From Actinernus sp. WN-2022 (lineage: Eukaryota; Cnidaria; Anthozoa; Actiniaria; Actinernidae), in contig JAOWCC010001634.1 of the NCBI GenBank assembly GCA_030867875.1, forward strand, positions 31,329,867 to 31,393,866: a stretch of 64,000 nt of DNA. The letters run 5' to 3'. Shown piece by piece: positions 22,501 through 37,500 of this stretch. The notes under the pieces were generated by a model. It was given only the letters and a program-made list of their open reading frames with translations, was not told the origin of the DNA and searched no databases. Each line of letters opens with the position of its first letter. The first letter of the stretch is position 1. The translations under genes were made by a program, and so were the position numbers.

Positions 22501-25500
22501 TATAAAGGTTTTATTGAATTTGAATAGATCAGTCAATTCCAGCAATCCTTCCCAGGGGAATGTATATACGAGCTCCTAAGGAGAGGAATCGCTCACTTAC
22601 ACTCGTTTTCAATAACACGTGCAGGTTCGAAATTGAATTTCCAACGGAAAACGTCAATTTGGTGGATGTCACTCAACTATATTTCTATGGCAACACATGC
22701 TTCGGTCAGCAATTCTCCAAGACGGACACGAGGGCTTTTATAGTCGAAATGTTTGAAAATTAGGTAGAGAATTTGCTGAACGAGATGAAGCAGAATCTCA
22801 ATACTACGAAAACGTCGCCATACAACTCCCAGATGTGGAGGAAACGCAAATAATGCAAGAGGACAACGAAATCGTAAGTAATTTGAGGCGACATTCACGT
22901 CCAACAACGTGTTTTGGATAATCTGTTGATCTTATACACAAACCGCTCGCTCACGCATAAAGTTTATGCGATTACCCTATTTTGCAAGCCCTTGGCTCTA
23001 AGCATGATTACTCTCCATCTAAGCGAGTTTGGGAAAGACTTTGCCATGTTTATAAAATGCTAGTTACCCGAATCGCACACGGCGGTTCACTTCAAACTCC
23101 ATGGAAACCGTTTGATTGACATCCACCAGAAACGACTTCGAAGTCAGGAGTTTCGTTTCGAACCTGCACGTGTTATTGAGAACGAGTGTAATTAATTCAT
23201 GAAATGACAATATAAACTAACTAAAACCCTACCCTGAACCATAAAAAAAACCTAACCGGTCAGTAAACAAGATCTTGCCTACCTAGAGCTAGGGTTCTGA
23301 AGAAAAAACTACTCAAGAAAATGGTGAAGTAAAAAAATTGAGAGATCAGTTTTCTGGAACTCGAACCCCGCTCCTCCTACTCGTAAGGCAAACGTCGCAA
23401 CTACCACACTAAACAACCATCGTCAATCATTTGCTGTCAAATTTTAAAATTTTAAAACCACTGCTAATCTATGTATTTTTAGCCAATCAGAATGAGTGAG
23501 CGATTCCTCTCCTTAGGAACTCTGAAGGTATATGGATGTGCCGGGGGCGGGGCATTTTCCTTACTTCTTTGGCCCCAGCGAAAGAATTGCAAAAATAAAT
23601 CAAAAATGACTATTTCCCGAGGGTTGGCCCGGAGAGGAGGGGATGGGCATTGACTGGTGTATAATGTCTAATGTAATAAGCCACCTTTTGCGTGACGCGG
23701 TCCATTTACAATTAGAGCGGATTTCGTATAAGTGGCAAGTTACGGCAATGACTTACGGCACAGTTACTGTACGACATGCCGTGACATTCAAATGGTTTCC
23801 TATTGTTTTTGTCCTTCTGGTCCAATCAAATAACAGAGTTACGGTAGAGTAAGTTACAGTATGGTTACGGTAAGGCTAAGGACATGCCGTATTTTACTCA
23901 CACGAAATCCGCTCTAATACGATGTGTTTGTATGTGAAGATAAGCAGCAACGGCACGAAAACGACATGGTGTTTCCATAGCATTCACGAGAAATTTGCTA
24001 CATTTCGATTTTACTGATATCAAAAGAAATGTTGTACCTGTTGCATGGCTTGTGTGCACTTTTTACTGGCATACTTCAAACCTGCATCTACATAATGCTC
24101 GAATAGGTTCCACAGGTATTCCTGAACAAAAACAAAAGAGATAGTTAGTTACAATGGAAAACTAGTTCCTGTAAAAAGGAGAATAGTAAATATTTTTTGA
24201 TTCAAGTGCTGCGTCTATGAGTAATAGATACATATTTTACTATTCACCTATCACTTGATGTAGAATTGAACATTCAAGTTTCTCTAAAATAAATATTGAA
24301 ATAACATCTCGAAGTAGAAGAGAACTATTATGTGTGAATGTCCTGTTATATTTTTCAAACTTTTTTCGATAGAGGATGGCAAAGATTAAAGTGGATTACA
24401 AAAGCTTATTCTAGAAATTTGATTTCAGTTACAGTGAAGCAATTTCAAGTTGCTCTAAATCTCTCTTAAAAGCAGTATTTTTCATCCACTCGAATCTTTG
24501 TCATCCTTCATCAAAATTGTCTCAGATTTTCTCCAGTATACCTAGAATGCATACTCCGAGTAGTTATTCTTGTCTTTCGTCAAGAGAAAGGGTATTATTT
24601 GGGGGTTGACAGTATCCCTTTAATCGACTCTTAGGTGATTAAACCAGTATTTGTTTAGTTTGTTAGTTACATTATCTTGCTTACTATTCGGTCAGTATAA
24701 TCTGCAGACTGCAGATTGCAGACTGCAGACTGCAGACTGGGTATAAAATGCAGACTGGGTATAAATTGCAGACTGCAGACTGCAGACTCGGTATAAAATG
24801 CAGACTGGGAAAAATATTTAAAAACTTACCTGAAGACTATCTGTTCTTCATTGGGCTCTGTATGCAATTTCAGCGAGTTCTGTTGAAATTTTACCCCTCG
24901 ACCTCGATCTCCACCTAAGCCTGTCTAGAACTGCATGACCACGCCCGAATTTGAGTGTGGACAGCATGCGAGCCAGCGAGCCATGCGAGCCAGCGAGCCA
25001 TGCGAGCCATGCGAGCCAACGATGCGAGCCATGCGAGCCATGCAAATAAAACATGCGAGCCATGAAAAAAAAAACTCACATACAAAAAATAAATAAAATA
25101 CTCAAATACAATTGCTGCGAAGTCCTATCAAGCTGCATGTAGTAGTTGATGAAGATCTGGTGAATTCCCAGTCTGGACACAAATAGCGACAGGTTTGAAT
25201 TAACATATTGCCGCGCCGCTTTAGTGATGGAAGATGTTTGATTTACCTCATTTTAAATGAACACTGTTAACTTTTGAAAACTCTTTTTGCTTAGGCTTTC
25301 CTCTTGTTAGATTTCATGCCTAAAAACAACGATACTCTCGATCGTTTTGAAAATCCCAAGCCGGCGTAGTTTCTTGTATTCAGTAAAAGTACTGGAGAAG
25401 CCATTTGAGTGTTACACGCACGCTGTAGCAATGCAAATTTAAAAGAAATTCCCTGCCTTTATCTTTTATTTTAGATTTCAAAATAGCCATATAATAAAAC

Positions 25501-28500
25501 TCTTATTAACCGATATACCTTTGTTATATTTGAAAAGCTTTATTTGAGGTAATAATTATTGTATAGACTTGCTATAATTCTCAAGCACGGCTCTCCAACC
25601 AGGCGCACCGAGATTTATGGGTCCGCGGTCCGCGGACCCAGAAATGTTAATATGTACATGACAAAAATAGGTGTTGTGCCGAAAACGTTTGGGTCCGCTG
25701 GCCAAATTTAGGGGTGTAGACACTCGGCCAAAATGCTTGGTTGAGGCACCAATCGCATTCACACGACAATGTAACCAACTGTTGCAAAAAGCTTTGCTAG
25801 CGCTATTGATATTTATACCTGTTAGCTGTTGGCTCATCATCAGTGGCTCGAGTTACCATGTGTTTTCAGGGCTAGGGTTTTGGGTTTTGGTTGCAAATGA
25901 ATGCGAGAAGGTAAGTAATTCAGCTTCCGCCAGTGTGTGCTTTGCTTACCGGTTGTCGGTCAATGTACTGGAGAATGGGAGTGATGCGAGTTGAAAAATG
26001 CGAGTTGCAAGAAAAAGTAAGAAAACTGAGATTAGAGTTCCTGCAATGGTAAATGCTTTTTGAGATGGAAAAAATCAAATTTTCCGTATACAGGAACTCC
26101 GAGTCAGTCGACGAAACGTGGATCCCTAGAAAAATGAACCAGCGTATACCTCGATCGCTGGACGTTTATTTAGTTATTCAGAGCTAAGTCCTTTCTAATT
26201 CTAATTTACAATATTTCGATTGCAATCACAATTCAGTTCAATCTATTACTTAGTTTAACTATTCCATTTCTTCTATCTCTGATTCTTCCAGCGACGAAAG
26301 CAATGTGCATCTTGAGGAAGTCCTACCTCGACCCCCCACATTTCTAATGGTGCCTCCCTTGGACACTGAAAACAATTTCTTTATGGGAGTACCCCTTCCT
26401 CCATAAAGGTGGGACATACACTACGGGGACATGCAAAATGTCTCCTGGTGTGTGCTCACCTTAAAGATTATCTATATATATATATAGTGGCCCGAGTGAA
26501 TGCCCAGTGTGCTTTTGTTCCAATATACATTCGATATAGCCGCTCTACGCTCTATATAGCCGCTTCATGTAGGACGACACGAATTGCTACCAAATTGTAT
26601 TCTATTGTATTGTATTGTGTTGCGTTCTATTGTTGTATTGAATTGTATTGTGTTGTATTCTATTGTATTTTTGGTACAAATTCGTGTCGTCCTACAGAAA
26701 GGGATTGCCCGTATTTCAGTGCGTTCCCGAATCCATAGCGCTAAACCCATGAAACATCAACAGTTCTGTAACACACATGCGGAGGAATGGCCTCGCTCGA
26801 GCGGCGTCACATGTAAGCGATAGTCGGCGTTTTTTATTTCTCCGGCGCATGCAGCCCTAAACGATACCTTGTGATGGCTAAAAAATTGGCGTTCCATCCT
26901 TAACACCCAAAGTGATACAAAATCCCGTAATTTTAACCCCTAAAAGATACGACGAGCATCCCCGCCCATTTTATATGGGAGATCCCCCACCCGGGAGTTA
27001 GAGAGCGATTCACTGTGGGATATCACAGACCCGAGATCGGGATCACTGGGCATGGGATCGGGATCAACGTATATCAGTTATGGGATCGGGATCAATATAT
27101 CAGAATATGAACGGCCTCATTTATTTTTGGCTGGATCACGGATCACAAATTACTGGAAAATTGGGATCAGAGATCAAAGTTCTGAGTAAAAATAAGGGAC
27201 CATGGCATAACACCAGTGTACAGAACTGCTGGGGTCAAAACTCGCTGAAATTACAACCACACGCAGCGGCATGGACAAATAAACACATGCTATAAGTATT
27301 GTCGCTTTATATTCAATATTAGTTCTAAAAAATTCCCATTCAAATGCTAGTAAATATTGCCACTTACAGAGCAATTGGGTCACCTGTGATATAATACACA
27401 ACAATGTTTTTTAGCGTAGAAGGCGGCTCTAATAGCTTAAAAGACAGGAAAAGATTAAATAAAACCGAGAAAGGAGAAAAAGAAGTTAAAACAAATTGTG
27501 GCTGGTGTGGGAATCGAACTCCGATCACTGGAATCAAAAGCGTGCGCTCTAAACCGCTTTACCATAGACCCGATTCGCTTGAGCAGTGGTTTCAAAATAA
27601 GGTATATATGTAAAAGTTCTGAGACCGTGAACTTTGGGAACTAGCGTCGTCAAGCGTAAATTGCCCGATTTAGGCTCCAAAAATGGAGGATATTTCAATT
27701 AAATGGCATGAGGTTCTTGGAATAGATACTGTTGTGTTATTATTTGAGGTTTAGTTGCGGTCGGCATTGATTTTGGATGGAAATTCGAGCGTGGTCAGTT
27801 CTAGACCGACTTAGGTGCCTTGATATCGAGGTCGAGGGGTACAATTTCAACAGAACTCGCTGAAATTGCATACAGAGACCAATGAAGAACAGATAAAGTC
27901 TTCAGGTAAGTTTTTAAATATTTTTCCCAGTCAGCATTTTATACCGAGTCTGCAGTCTGCAGTCTGCATTTTATACCCAGTCTGCATTTTATACCCAGTC
28001 TGCAGTCTGCAGTCTGCAATCTGCAGTCTGCAGATTATACTGACCGCTTACTATTGTACAGTTTCCTGATCGTATAACTGAACACTCATTTCTGGTTCCC
28101 TTTCAATGACCACTCCTTACCCGTGTTTCCTCTTTCATTTTCTCGCAAGACTTCTCCATCCAAGACTTGACAAAAGGCCTCCATCCCAGTTCATTGGGAT
28201 CCATGTACACCATACCACATCGACTGACGGTAGCAGGTGAAGCGACAGCCAGGTCTTGCACCTCAAACAACATGTGGATGGTGTTGTTGAGCTTTATACG
28301 CTCGCTGTTGGCCAGACACAGCATTTTATTATCATCCAGGACGGTGTTCATGTTCTCGATCCACAGGGCATCCACAGGACCATCACATATGATCCACTTG
28401 TGATCGGTGTTCGTTTCCTGAAAAGCAATCGTATTTGCGTCTTATGTCACGTTAAAAAGTTAAACAGGTGTCACGCAAGAAAATTATTGTACTCATTTTC

Positions 28501-31500
28501 CATTTCTGACAGCATTGGCTCACCGACTATATCAAAACAGGATTGTCACGTTAGATAGGTGTCATGCAAGAGAATTGTACTCGTGCATTTGTAACAGCAT
28601 TGGCTCACTGACTATGTCAAAACAGGATTGTCATATTAGATTGGTGTAACGCAAGGAAAGAATTGTACTCGTCCATTTGTGACAGCATTGGCTCACTGAC
28701 TATATCAAAACAGAATTGTCACTTTGATAAATGTCACGCAAGAGAATTGTTCTCATCGATCTCTGACAGTATTGGCTCACTGACTATATCAAAACAGGAT
28801 TGTCATATTAGATTGGTGTCACGCAAGGAAATAATTGTACTCGTCCATTTGTGACAGCATTGGCTCACTGACTATATCAAAACAGAATAGTCACTGTGAT
28901 AAATGTCACGCAAGAGAATTGTACTCATCGATCTCTGACAGTATTGGCTCACTGACTATATCAAAACAGGATTGTCACTATAGTTAGGTGTCACGCAAGG
29001 AGAGAAAGATGCCCAGTGTCCATTTGAGACAGTAATGGCTTACTGACTATGTCACACAGCACTTGATGTTTTGATACTATGTAAAACATGTGTCAAGCAA
29101 GAGGAAGAAAGGTGTGTGGCGAGCCGATGGGGCGACGCTAAAGTGATTTAGATTGCAAAAACTTTGTCATGAACCCGGCAAATGTGAACATAATGGCATA
29201 CGCCTTAAAATACTTAGTTGGATTTATTTATTTCCGTTGAATACTCGCAGACTCAAAGCTTTCCAACACTTGTTTTTTTATATAAACTAGAGCCCCCAAG
29301 GGAGGATTAGGGTAACATTCGATAAATTTAACCTACCCTTTCTCTCCATCGTGGAATAATTGGTTTAAGTTACGGAGTCGGAAAGTTCTCGGAATTTCGC
29401 AGTCCGTTGACTCGTATGAAAGGCCTGTGTTTAAAACAGACCTTATAAGGATTGAAGACTAATAGCCACAAAAGGGCACATTGTTTGCAAAAATGGATAT
29501 CCTTTTCTCAATACGAGGGCTGCTGAGATTGGACGAAAATCTATTCGCATGCAGGGTATGGTCTGCGTATGTTCAGAACCCGGTAAAGTGCTGTTTTGAT
29601 TGAAGGATGTCGAGCGCAAACCTTTTGGTGAGGTATTCTTTTCAGCGGTAACAAATCAAGGAAATAGGTTGTAATTAATGTCTCTAAGAATATCAAGGTG
29701 TTACCTGTACGCATTGTCGCACTTTGAGCGGCATAAGCCCGTCTCTCCATTCCATCGTCAACTTATTAACTTCACCATAAAGCTCGCCCATGGTGACAGA
29801 CTGTAACGAAATAGTAATTATGATGAAAAATCGTACCTTTATCATGGTACTGTTCATTGTAGGTTCATATAGCACTATTAAAGAAATAACAATAATAATT
29901 AATTTCATAATGAAGATGATTCTTATGATGATGACGATTATTGTGATGCTGATGATGGTGATTATTGTGATGCTGATGATGGTGATTATTGTGATGCTGA
30001 TGATGGTGATTATTGTGATGCTGATGATGGTGATTATTGTGATGCTGATGATGGTGATTATTGTGATGCTGATGATGGTGATTATTGTGATGCTGATGAT
30101 GGTGATTATTGTGATGCTGATGATGGTGATTATTGTGATGCTGATGATGGTGATTATGTTGATTAGAGCGGTTCGAAAATAATAAGTGATTGCTTTGGTT
30201 TTGCGTTTGCTTAGCTTTTCTATTGGCTGTGAGAAATGTTTTCTATTTATCAGCCAATCAAGTCCTAAACTAAAACCAAACGCAATCAGGTTTTGTTTTA
30301 GCGACAGTATCGAGGATTGCGTTTACTTTGCCTCGTGATGGTTCAAGTAAAACCAATCGTGAATTACTTCAGTTCGTGATTGGCTCATTGTGTTTTCACT
30401 TGCTCCTGTGATTGGCTATGTAATTGCTTTGGTTTTGGTTTTACTACACTCAACTGAACACCGCTCTATAATGGTGAATATGATTACGATGATGATGATT
30501 ACGATGATAATCGCGATGATGATAATAATTATAAAGACGTTTGCTAAGGATGGCCAATAACCCATGGGTGCTTTTATTGCGGTCATTCAATCAAGATAAA
30601 TCAGTGACTCGTACCTTTGGGTTAAGCACGTGTGTTCTGACGGGTAGATAGTCGGGATTATCCACGCCTTGTTGGTGGAGACTTGTCAAGGTGTCTCTTA
30701 GCATCTAAATAAAAGTATGATATACAATGAGAAAGGGAATATAGCCATCAATCATTGAAAAGCATGAGTGAGGTTGAAATGCTTCATGCAGTTTAGTAGT
30801 CTAGTGACGACTGTGGAGGAACACATCAAATCCTTTTCACTCCCCAAGCAACTTCAAAACAGACAAGTTTACGGTTCAAGTGTTTTGTTTCAACTGACGG
30901 GCCACCATTGTCTGACATCTGCCCGCCCGCTAAATAAACAAATGTTTTGTACAACTGCACATGAACCGTAAACTTGTCTATTATATGGCGCTAAGGAACT
31001 TTCATGGTGTAGAACAATTTCCAAATATGGTCTGAGGAATGTCCTAATAAGGTATATTTGACTGAAATTCCATTTTTAAAACAAGTTCAGAGAGATAGTA
31101 TGAGCCGGCTGTATTTCTTAACGTAATCCCGCATAGGTTAATTCTGGGCGCGTTCTTTTGGGACTTAATTCAGGAATAAGAATAGCCGGTATAACTGTCT
31201 TTCGGGGATTAGTATTCAGCGTATTCTGAATAGTCAGAATTACAGTGCGACTAATGAAACCGGGGGTACTTAGACAACGAGAACTAAACACACTGCAAGA
31301 CTAAAATAAAGCATTCCAAAGTATAAACCCTAGCATATCCATGCGATTTTCTTCATTCGAAAGACTTTGACTTCAGAACTAGTCGACAAAATTCGCGTTT
31401 TACTGGATGGAAGCTCGAGCAAGTTGAAATGCTATTGTCTTGTACTCGACACTGATTGGCTCAAGTAACCGTAAGTAGGAATGCTTTGTTTCCGTTCTGC

Positions 31501-34500
31501 AATGTGATTGGTTCTCGTTGTCTAAGGGGGCCCGGGTTACAGTACTCGCACTGTAAGCCCCAATAATATAAATTATAGCAAACCAGGGTAGGCATTTAAG
31601 GCCTTACATTAATATTGGTTGTCTTCCCACTGCCGGTCGGACCCACCAACATGACACCATGCCGTACAATCATTGTCTCGTATAACTGAATTACTTTCTT
31701 GACAAGAGTCGGTAGTACCTGGTGAATAGAAAAGAAAATGTGTTCACGTGCAGCGTTTCCATTGCAAATAACACTAACATTTTCTGCTCACATTATGGAG
31801 TCATGTAGTGTTATATTTTAGAGGAGATAGTATGTTCTCTAACCTGTAGCCCTTTCGCCGCCAGGCAATCCTCGATGGTTGACTGCAGCTTCCCATAATC
31901 GTGGTCTGGGATTTCTTTGCCAGGGAACAAATCGGACAAGATAGCCTGTTTAACAAACAAAAAAACGTTTCGAATGAGAATTATACACGCTGCGATTGGT
32001 CAAAATCTGACTTAGTGAAAATATAAACATGTTGTACTGGTACAGGCTGTTATATAATAATCAGTCCATAACGCGCGCTCTGATTGGTCCAGAGCCGTGT
32101 GATATTAGAGTACACATGGCATCATGAGCATGCGCAACCAATTTCTCAACTCGTTTTGATTGGATATTTTCATAAGTTTTAGTTTGTGATTACTATATAA
32201 AACAAATGCATTCCATTCTGTCGTGCATCTCTTCTTATAGAGACACAGTCTTTACTGTCTTCCCAAACAGCCAAGGAGGTTTTACCAAAATTCAAGGATA
32301 AAACCTAATCTGACAAAACGTAAGGACTTTTCAAGGACCTGGCATTATTTCAAAACTTTTCAAGGCCTGTTCGAACCAGGCTAGCGCAATAGTAGACAGG
32401 GAACGTCACAAATAGAATATTGCATGTCACAAAAACAGCAACAACGTCACAAATAGAGCTAGACAGTACTGCTCTAAACAAGCCAAAATGAATTCAGTAT
32501 TGGCTAACCCAACAAATATAAAACAAACAAAAACAAGCAGTACAAAAACATTAGAGCTACAGTAAAAAAATATAATATACAATTATCGATGAAATACCAA
32601 CTGTATATTTCTTTCTAAAAAATGATAATTATCTTCACACGTGAAGATATCACTTTTGAAAATATAACTGGCTTTTAAAAAAATTCTAGCCTTTTAGGAA
32701 GAAATGAAACCTGGTATTTCATCGACAATTGTATATTAAATACATGGCCGCTTGGAGATACGTATTTTATCTTCTCGTGTTGATGAAATATCTTACTCGT
32801 TCGCTGCGCTCACTCGTAAGATAATGTCATCAACACGAGAAGATAAATCTCCGCGTGGCAATGTAATATACTCTATATATCCTTATTTTAACGGGAAGGG
32901 GGTTTAAAGCTAGCAGCTTGTGGTGTCGTGTATCAATCAAACTAAACAGAATAAGAATCCCAGTTGACAAGGAGGCAAATCGACCGGCTATTTACAAAGT
33001 GATCGAACGCACAGGGAATCGAACTCAGGGTCCCTGGGTTGCGACGTGTTAACCACTCGGCCACGCCGCGTATAATGGTACTGCTGTACTACTCAACAGG
33101 TATCAAGACAAACCCTAAACAGGACAGCATCAGCACACAAGAACTTCGGCAAGTTGCTGTCCCTGAGAGCTCTTATGAGTACGACGTCTTCAATGAGGTC
33201 TGGGTTGCTTCGCTTCAGTGCACCAGCCATCACGAGTACGGACTTGACGGCTCTCATACCGAAGTCATAATGGTCCTGCTGAGAGAGCTGTTCACTGCAC
33301 AGTCTGTACATCTGTACCATCTTACGAGCAAGGTTCTTGGACGATTCGAAGCCCTCGGAGTACAGAATCACCTCAGCAATCAGGGCTGTTTAATGAATGA
33401 TTATTACTATTATGAGAAAGAGAAAAGCATTCCTATATAAAGGGTTACTGTCAATTTTGAACCTTTAAAATTTAAAAATAACACCCTGAGATAGAAGAGA
33501 AATACCATGTGAATGTCCTGGTATGTTTTTCAAACATTTTCGATAGAGGATGGCAAATATTTTATTAATACCAAAACACGACGCCTCCGACTGGATAAGG
33601 TCAGAAAAAGTGTAGGGCTACAATGTAAGTCAAGAAAGGGCCACACTTACCCAGTTGCTTACTTGCAGTAAATAAAAGTTATTATCACATGACCCGTACG
33701 GCAGCCCCCCTCCTCCAGGACGCTTTCTTTTCAAAACCAAGTCACGTGATGGAGCCGTACGCGTTTGACGTAAGCTGGTCCGTACATCATGACCTCGAGC
33801 CACATATTTCCCGTCCGGCCCTTTTAATTCCCCTAACATGTTTTGACATACGAGTTAACAACCTCCTGTTGACGTAACCTTCGTGCCCCTAACAACCTTT
33901 GCTTTCCTGTAAATGTACTGTATACGATTTACAATTTATCACATTCAACCTCATCCCACATACTTCACAGCTCTCACACATGATATATTTACCGTAATCT
34001 GGCACCATCATGGCCATGGGTCTGAACAGAGCCTTCAGATTATCAGGCAGCTCAGTACGACCGGCGTACCCAGGGTTCATAGTGATGAATGCAGCACAGC
34101 TTGCCACCAGCTTGATCTCACGCCCCTCAAATATGAATCGAGATGCCTGACAACAAACAAACGATCTAATTCTCAATTGTTTGAATCACTGCGATTAGAT
34201 GTACCATTGAGCGTCGCTGAAAATATTGGTGAATTGGTGTGTATACGTAGAGGAAATCGCATGAACGCGAGTGCTACAAGCGATTTATGGACACTGAGTG
34301 ATATTTTGAAAGTTCTGATAATTTGATAACTTTCAATATTACCACTCAATGCCCAAAAGTGATGTATAGCACGAGCAGTTGATGCGATCTTTTGTTTATA
34401 ATATACTTAGCAAACATTGGCTGACAGCATGTCACTGTGTACTCTATAACCTTTCGATGCACTCGTCATTGACCAGCATCCAAATATTCTGTTGAGTGTC

Positions 34501-37500
34501 ATTGACAGCCATTCTGTTTTCTCGTATTTTTATTGCAGTTGAGAAAATCCTGAAGTCGCAGCCACACGAGCGATGTTTTTGCTTACACAGGTGACGTGAC
34601 TTTCTGAAAAACTGTCCCGTCCCCAGTGCACTAGTGAAGATATGGAAAATACGTCACTAAAGACCCCGGATGTAGTTTCGTACGAGATATACGAGTGGTT
34701 TATTTCCTATTAAAATTATTCTGGCCATATAATACATTTATTAATGTATTTACTCTGTGCGTCCCCCCGTGATGCTTTAGTCCAAATTGTTGAGATTCAA
34801 CTGAACTAAAAGAGACGAGCATTTTCACGTAAGAAGTCTGCGAGCGGCTTTCCTGGGTGTTTTGTCGCGCAAGTTTGAGTTTGGGTTGCCTGTGGTGCGT
34901 GACAGGGACTGGACTGTACCACAGGAAACCCAAAATCAAAATTGCCCTTAAAAACAACACCAAAGAAAAACAGCAGAGCGATTAGACGTATTAGCAGGCT
35001 AAATTACTGTAGCGCAGTTCGAGAGAAAGAACACATTACCCGGAGCGTCATATAACGATACTTCGTGTTGAGAAAACATTACAATTGTTATGCGCCATGA
35101 TTTCAAAAGGCCGCTTTATGTCAGGAACCAATGAACCTCTGTTTGTACATTAATGCCAATGGATGACGTGGCAGTAAGTATCGCTATATCCGTGATGCAG
35201 CGTTTTCCAGACCGGGTTATTTTTAGAGTTCACTTCTCATTGTTCGCTTTCATTACGGCATGTCGTTAACAAAAGACGTCTTGTTAGCTTCTCTTGTTTG
35301 GTCAACCAACATGGCTGCAACATCATTAATCATCTGAATTAAAATTACGCAAACGCTTGTGAGTGGCTAGCAGAAACTGACCTGACGGGAAACGCATTCT
35401 GAAAATAACTCCATCTGAAATAACGCTGCATCATATACGTACTAGTAGTATGGGACGCTCCGAGTAATGCGCTCATGCCAGAGGAAAGGTTTCATACACG
35501 AGAGCAGGTAGAAACCAGAAAATGGAAGGATTAATTTGTGGAAAGGACGGTTTAGTACAGTCATGCTTGTCAGTCATGCTACCTAGCTCGATTAACCTGC
35601 AGGTTAGTCTAGGTTAGCTCATACTTAAAACTTATTTTAATTCATCGTCTTTTTCACAATATTGTAAAACCCTTTACGAGTATAAATAAAAGGAAGGGGG
35701 GGGGGAAATTCATATCCGGGGAGGTTTATAAACTGGAGGCTGTTTACGTTACCAGACTGATGGGGCTAGAACCGGGAGGGCTTATAACCGGGAGGGCTTA
35801 TAACCGGGAGAGCTCATATCCGGGATTTTACGGCGTACCCTGGCAACTTTGGCGTTCCTGATGGTCAGCAGCTGCTGCGCAATGACAGACAACACCTCGA
35901 TGTCAATACGGTTAAACTCGTCAAAACAGCACCACGCACCGGACTGAGCCAAACCGGAGAAGAACCTTCCCATCATCTGCAACAAAACCATGTGCGCTCA
36001 TCAGAACAATCATTACTGGATCCAATAGCATTGCGAATTCTGATTGGTTGAGGTCCTGCAACCTCTTCCCAGGAGTCTTTGCGCGCCTAATCCAAGTACT
36101 TTCGACGCCATCTTGGATTCGACCCCTGGGAATGAGGTTGGAAACTCCTGAGAACTGTCTGAACATGCGCACTACTGATTGCTCGTTTGTGAACATGGCA
36201 GCGGCGGTTGAAATCGACTAAAAAAATCAAGTACTTAGTATTACCATGTACTTTGTCAACCAGAAAGTTACGTTAGAATGATAAAACAATTGTTGACCTC
36301 GGCTATATCATGGTTTGTCCGTTTCTCTCGACATCGGCAATAACTAACAACTCATCACTCACAAGGTTACCTGATACCTTCAGATGACAGATTAGACATT
36401 TGAACAAAATAAGGACTGTACATGGTAACCTATATACCAACATGACCACCGTAAATTGTCTGTATAGATTTATCATCTGTTTCTATGGTAACATACATTG
36501 GGAAAAGTTACATTGACATCAGTGAATTTCACATATTCCAATTAATCGCATATGCGGATGGAGCGTATCCTTTGTACAATAACTTCTTCGAATGGGTGAA
36601 TCTTAGGCGAATGTTGATATTTTGAGTTAAACGAATTTGAAGGTCATTTGAAAATGAAAATCAGCGGAAGGCTTTAAAAAGTGAACAAAAAATGTAAACA
36701 AATGCAACCTTAATACTAGTTTCTCGTTTCTTACACAACAATTTCCAACAACAGGTGAACTATTTTTCTAACGTTCATTTTTTCAGCTTCTTCTTCCTAA
36801 AAATCACACACCACCAGTGAGTGAGTGTTGTGATTATATCAGCCGTGTAAGATCTACAAATTAATATTCAATTTGAGAAACATTGGCGCAATGGTTGGGG
36901 CAAAAAAAGTCCAAGTATTAGTGGTGACACTAGAGAGTCCAGCGGTGCTTTGACCATGCTCCTAAAGTCCCCCACTTTCCTGATACGAGTTGTGGGGCGT
37001 GATTCGATTCTGGCTTCTGATTGACCCTAGTTTATGTGGTAAAATAGAGAGCCAATCAGAAGCCAGAATTGTATCACGCCCCAGATATCGTCATAGGAGG
37101 AAAGGTATCCAGTAGTTCTTTTTGGCTGGGCGACTTTAGGAGCGAGAGCAAAGCCTCTAGCTGGAGTAGCGATGGCGCACGTTTGGCTTTCAATGACTCA
37201 TGATGCTAACGGTACATTGAATCAGCCCATTTACCTTGAAGTCCAGTCCTTCAGAGCAGTTGAATACGACACACTGTTTAGCAAGCGCCTTGGCCAGGTC
37301 CTGGAACGAAACGGGATTACATCAGTATTGAGCAGTAATAGAACATGACTTTCCCAATACTAGTTTCCTATCTGTAGTAATACGCCGAAAAAGGCGCTCA
37401 GAAAGCCGGATTTTGGTACGATACAGGCCAATACGTACATTCAAGTACCTGTGAAAATTATTTAGATGCAAAAAAAATGTTTGTCGCTTATAGGAAGAGA

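Larger units (their letters stand above)
24689..28046. mobile_element. 3.36-kb TIR element, 9-bp target duplication
   Basis: The ends CGGTCAGTATAATCTGCAG and its exact inverse are flanked by direct repeats CTTACTATT at 24680-24688 and 28047-28055. The TIRs run about 260 bp: CTGCAGACTGCAG subterminal repeats, then a TTTCAACAGAACTCGCTGAA block also in inverse. The length and the 9-bp duplication suggest a Mutator-like element. The interior has no transposase-like ORF, so it is non-autonomous. It carries a nested hairpin element, a GCGAGCCAT microsatellite and a tRNA-like segment. Confidence 0.88.

Noticed and set aside
27496..27575. Functional tRNA gene with a TTG-like anticodon
   Set aside because: The 5' GGGTCTA has no partner at the 3' end. 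It is degenerate and lies inside a transposon.
7540..30160. CRISPR-like regular repeats
   Set aside because: The arrays have no unique spacers, and the locus is an intron-rich animal gene, so these are minisatellites.
29790..30182. Hydrophobic Ile/Val/Met ORF resembling membrane segments
   Set aside because: It is a translation of the 24-bp minisatellite with no conserved part.
32995..33072. Functional tRNA gene on the minus strand
   Set aside because: The A and B box words are present, but the acceptor and T stems do not pair, so it is a SINE head or pseudogene.
33039..33440. 133-codon plus-strand ORF
   Set aside because: It is antisense to the well-supported dynein AAA1 exon 33114-33385.
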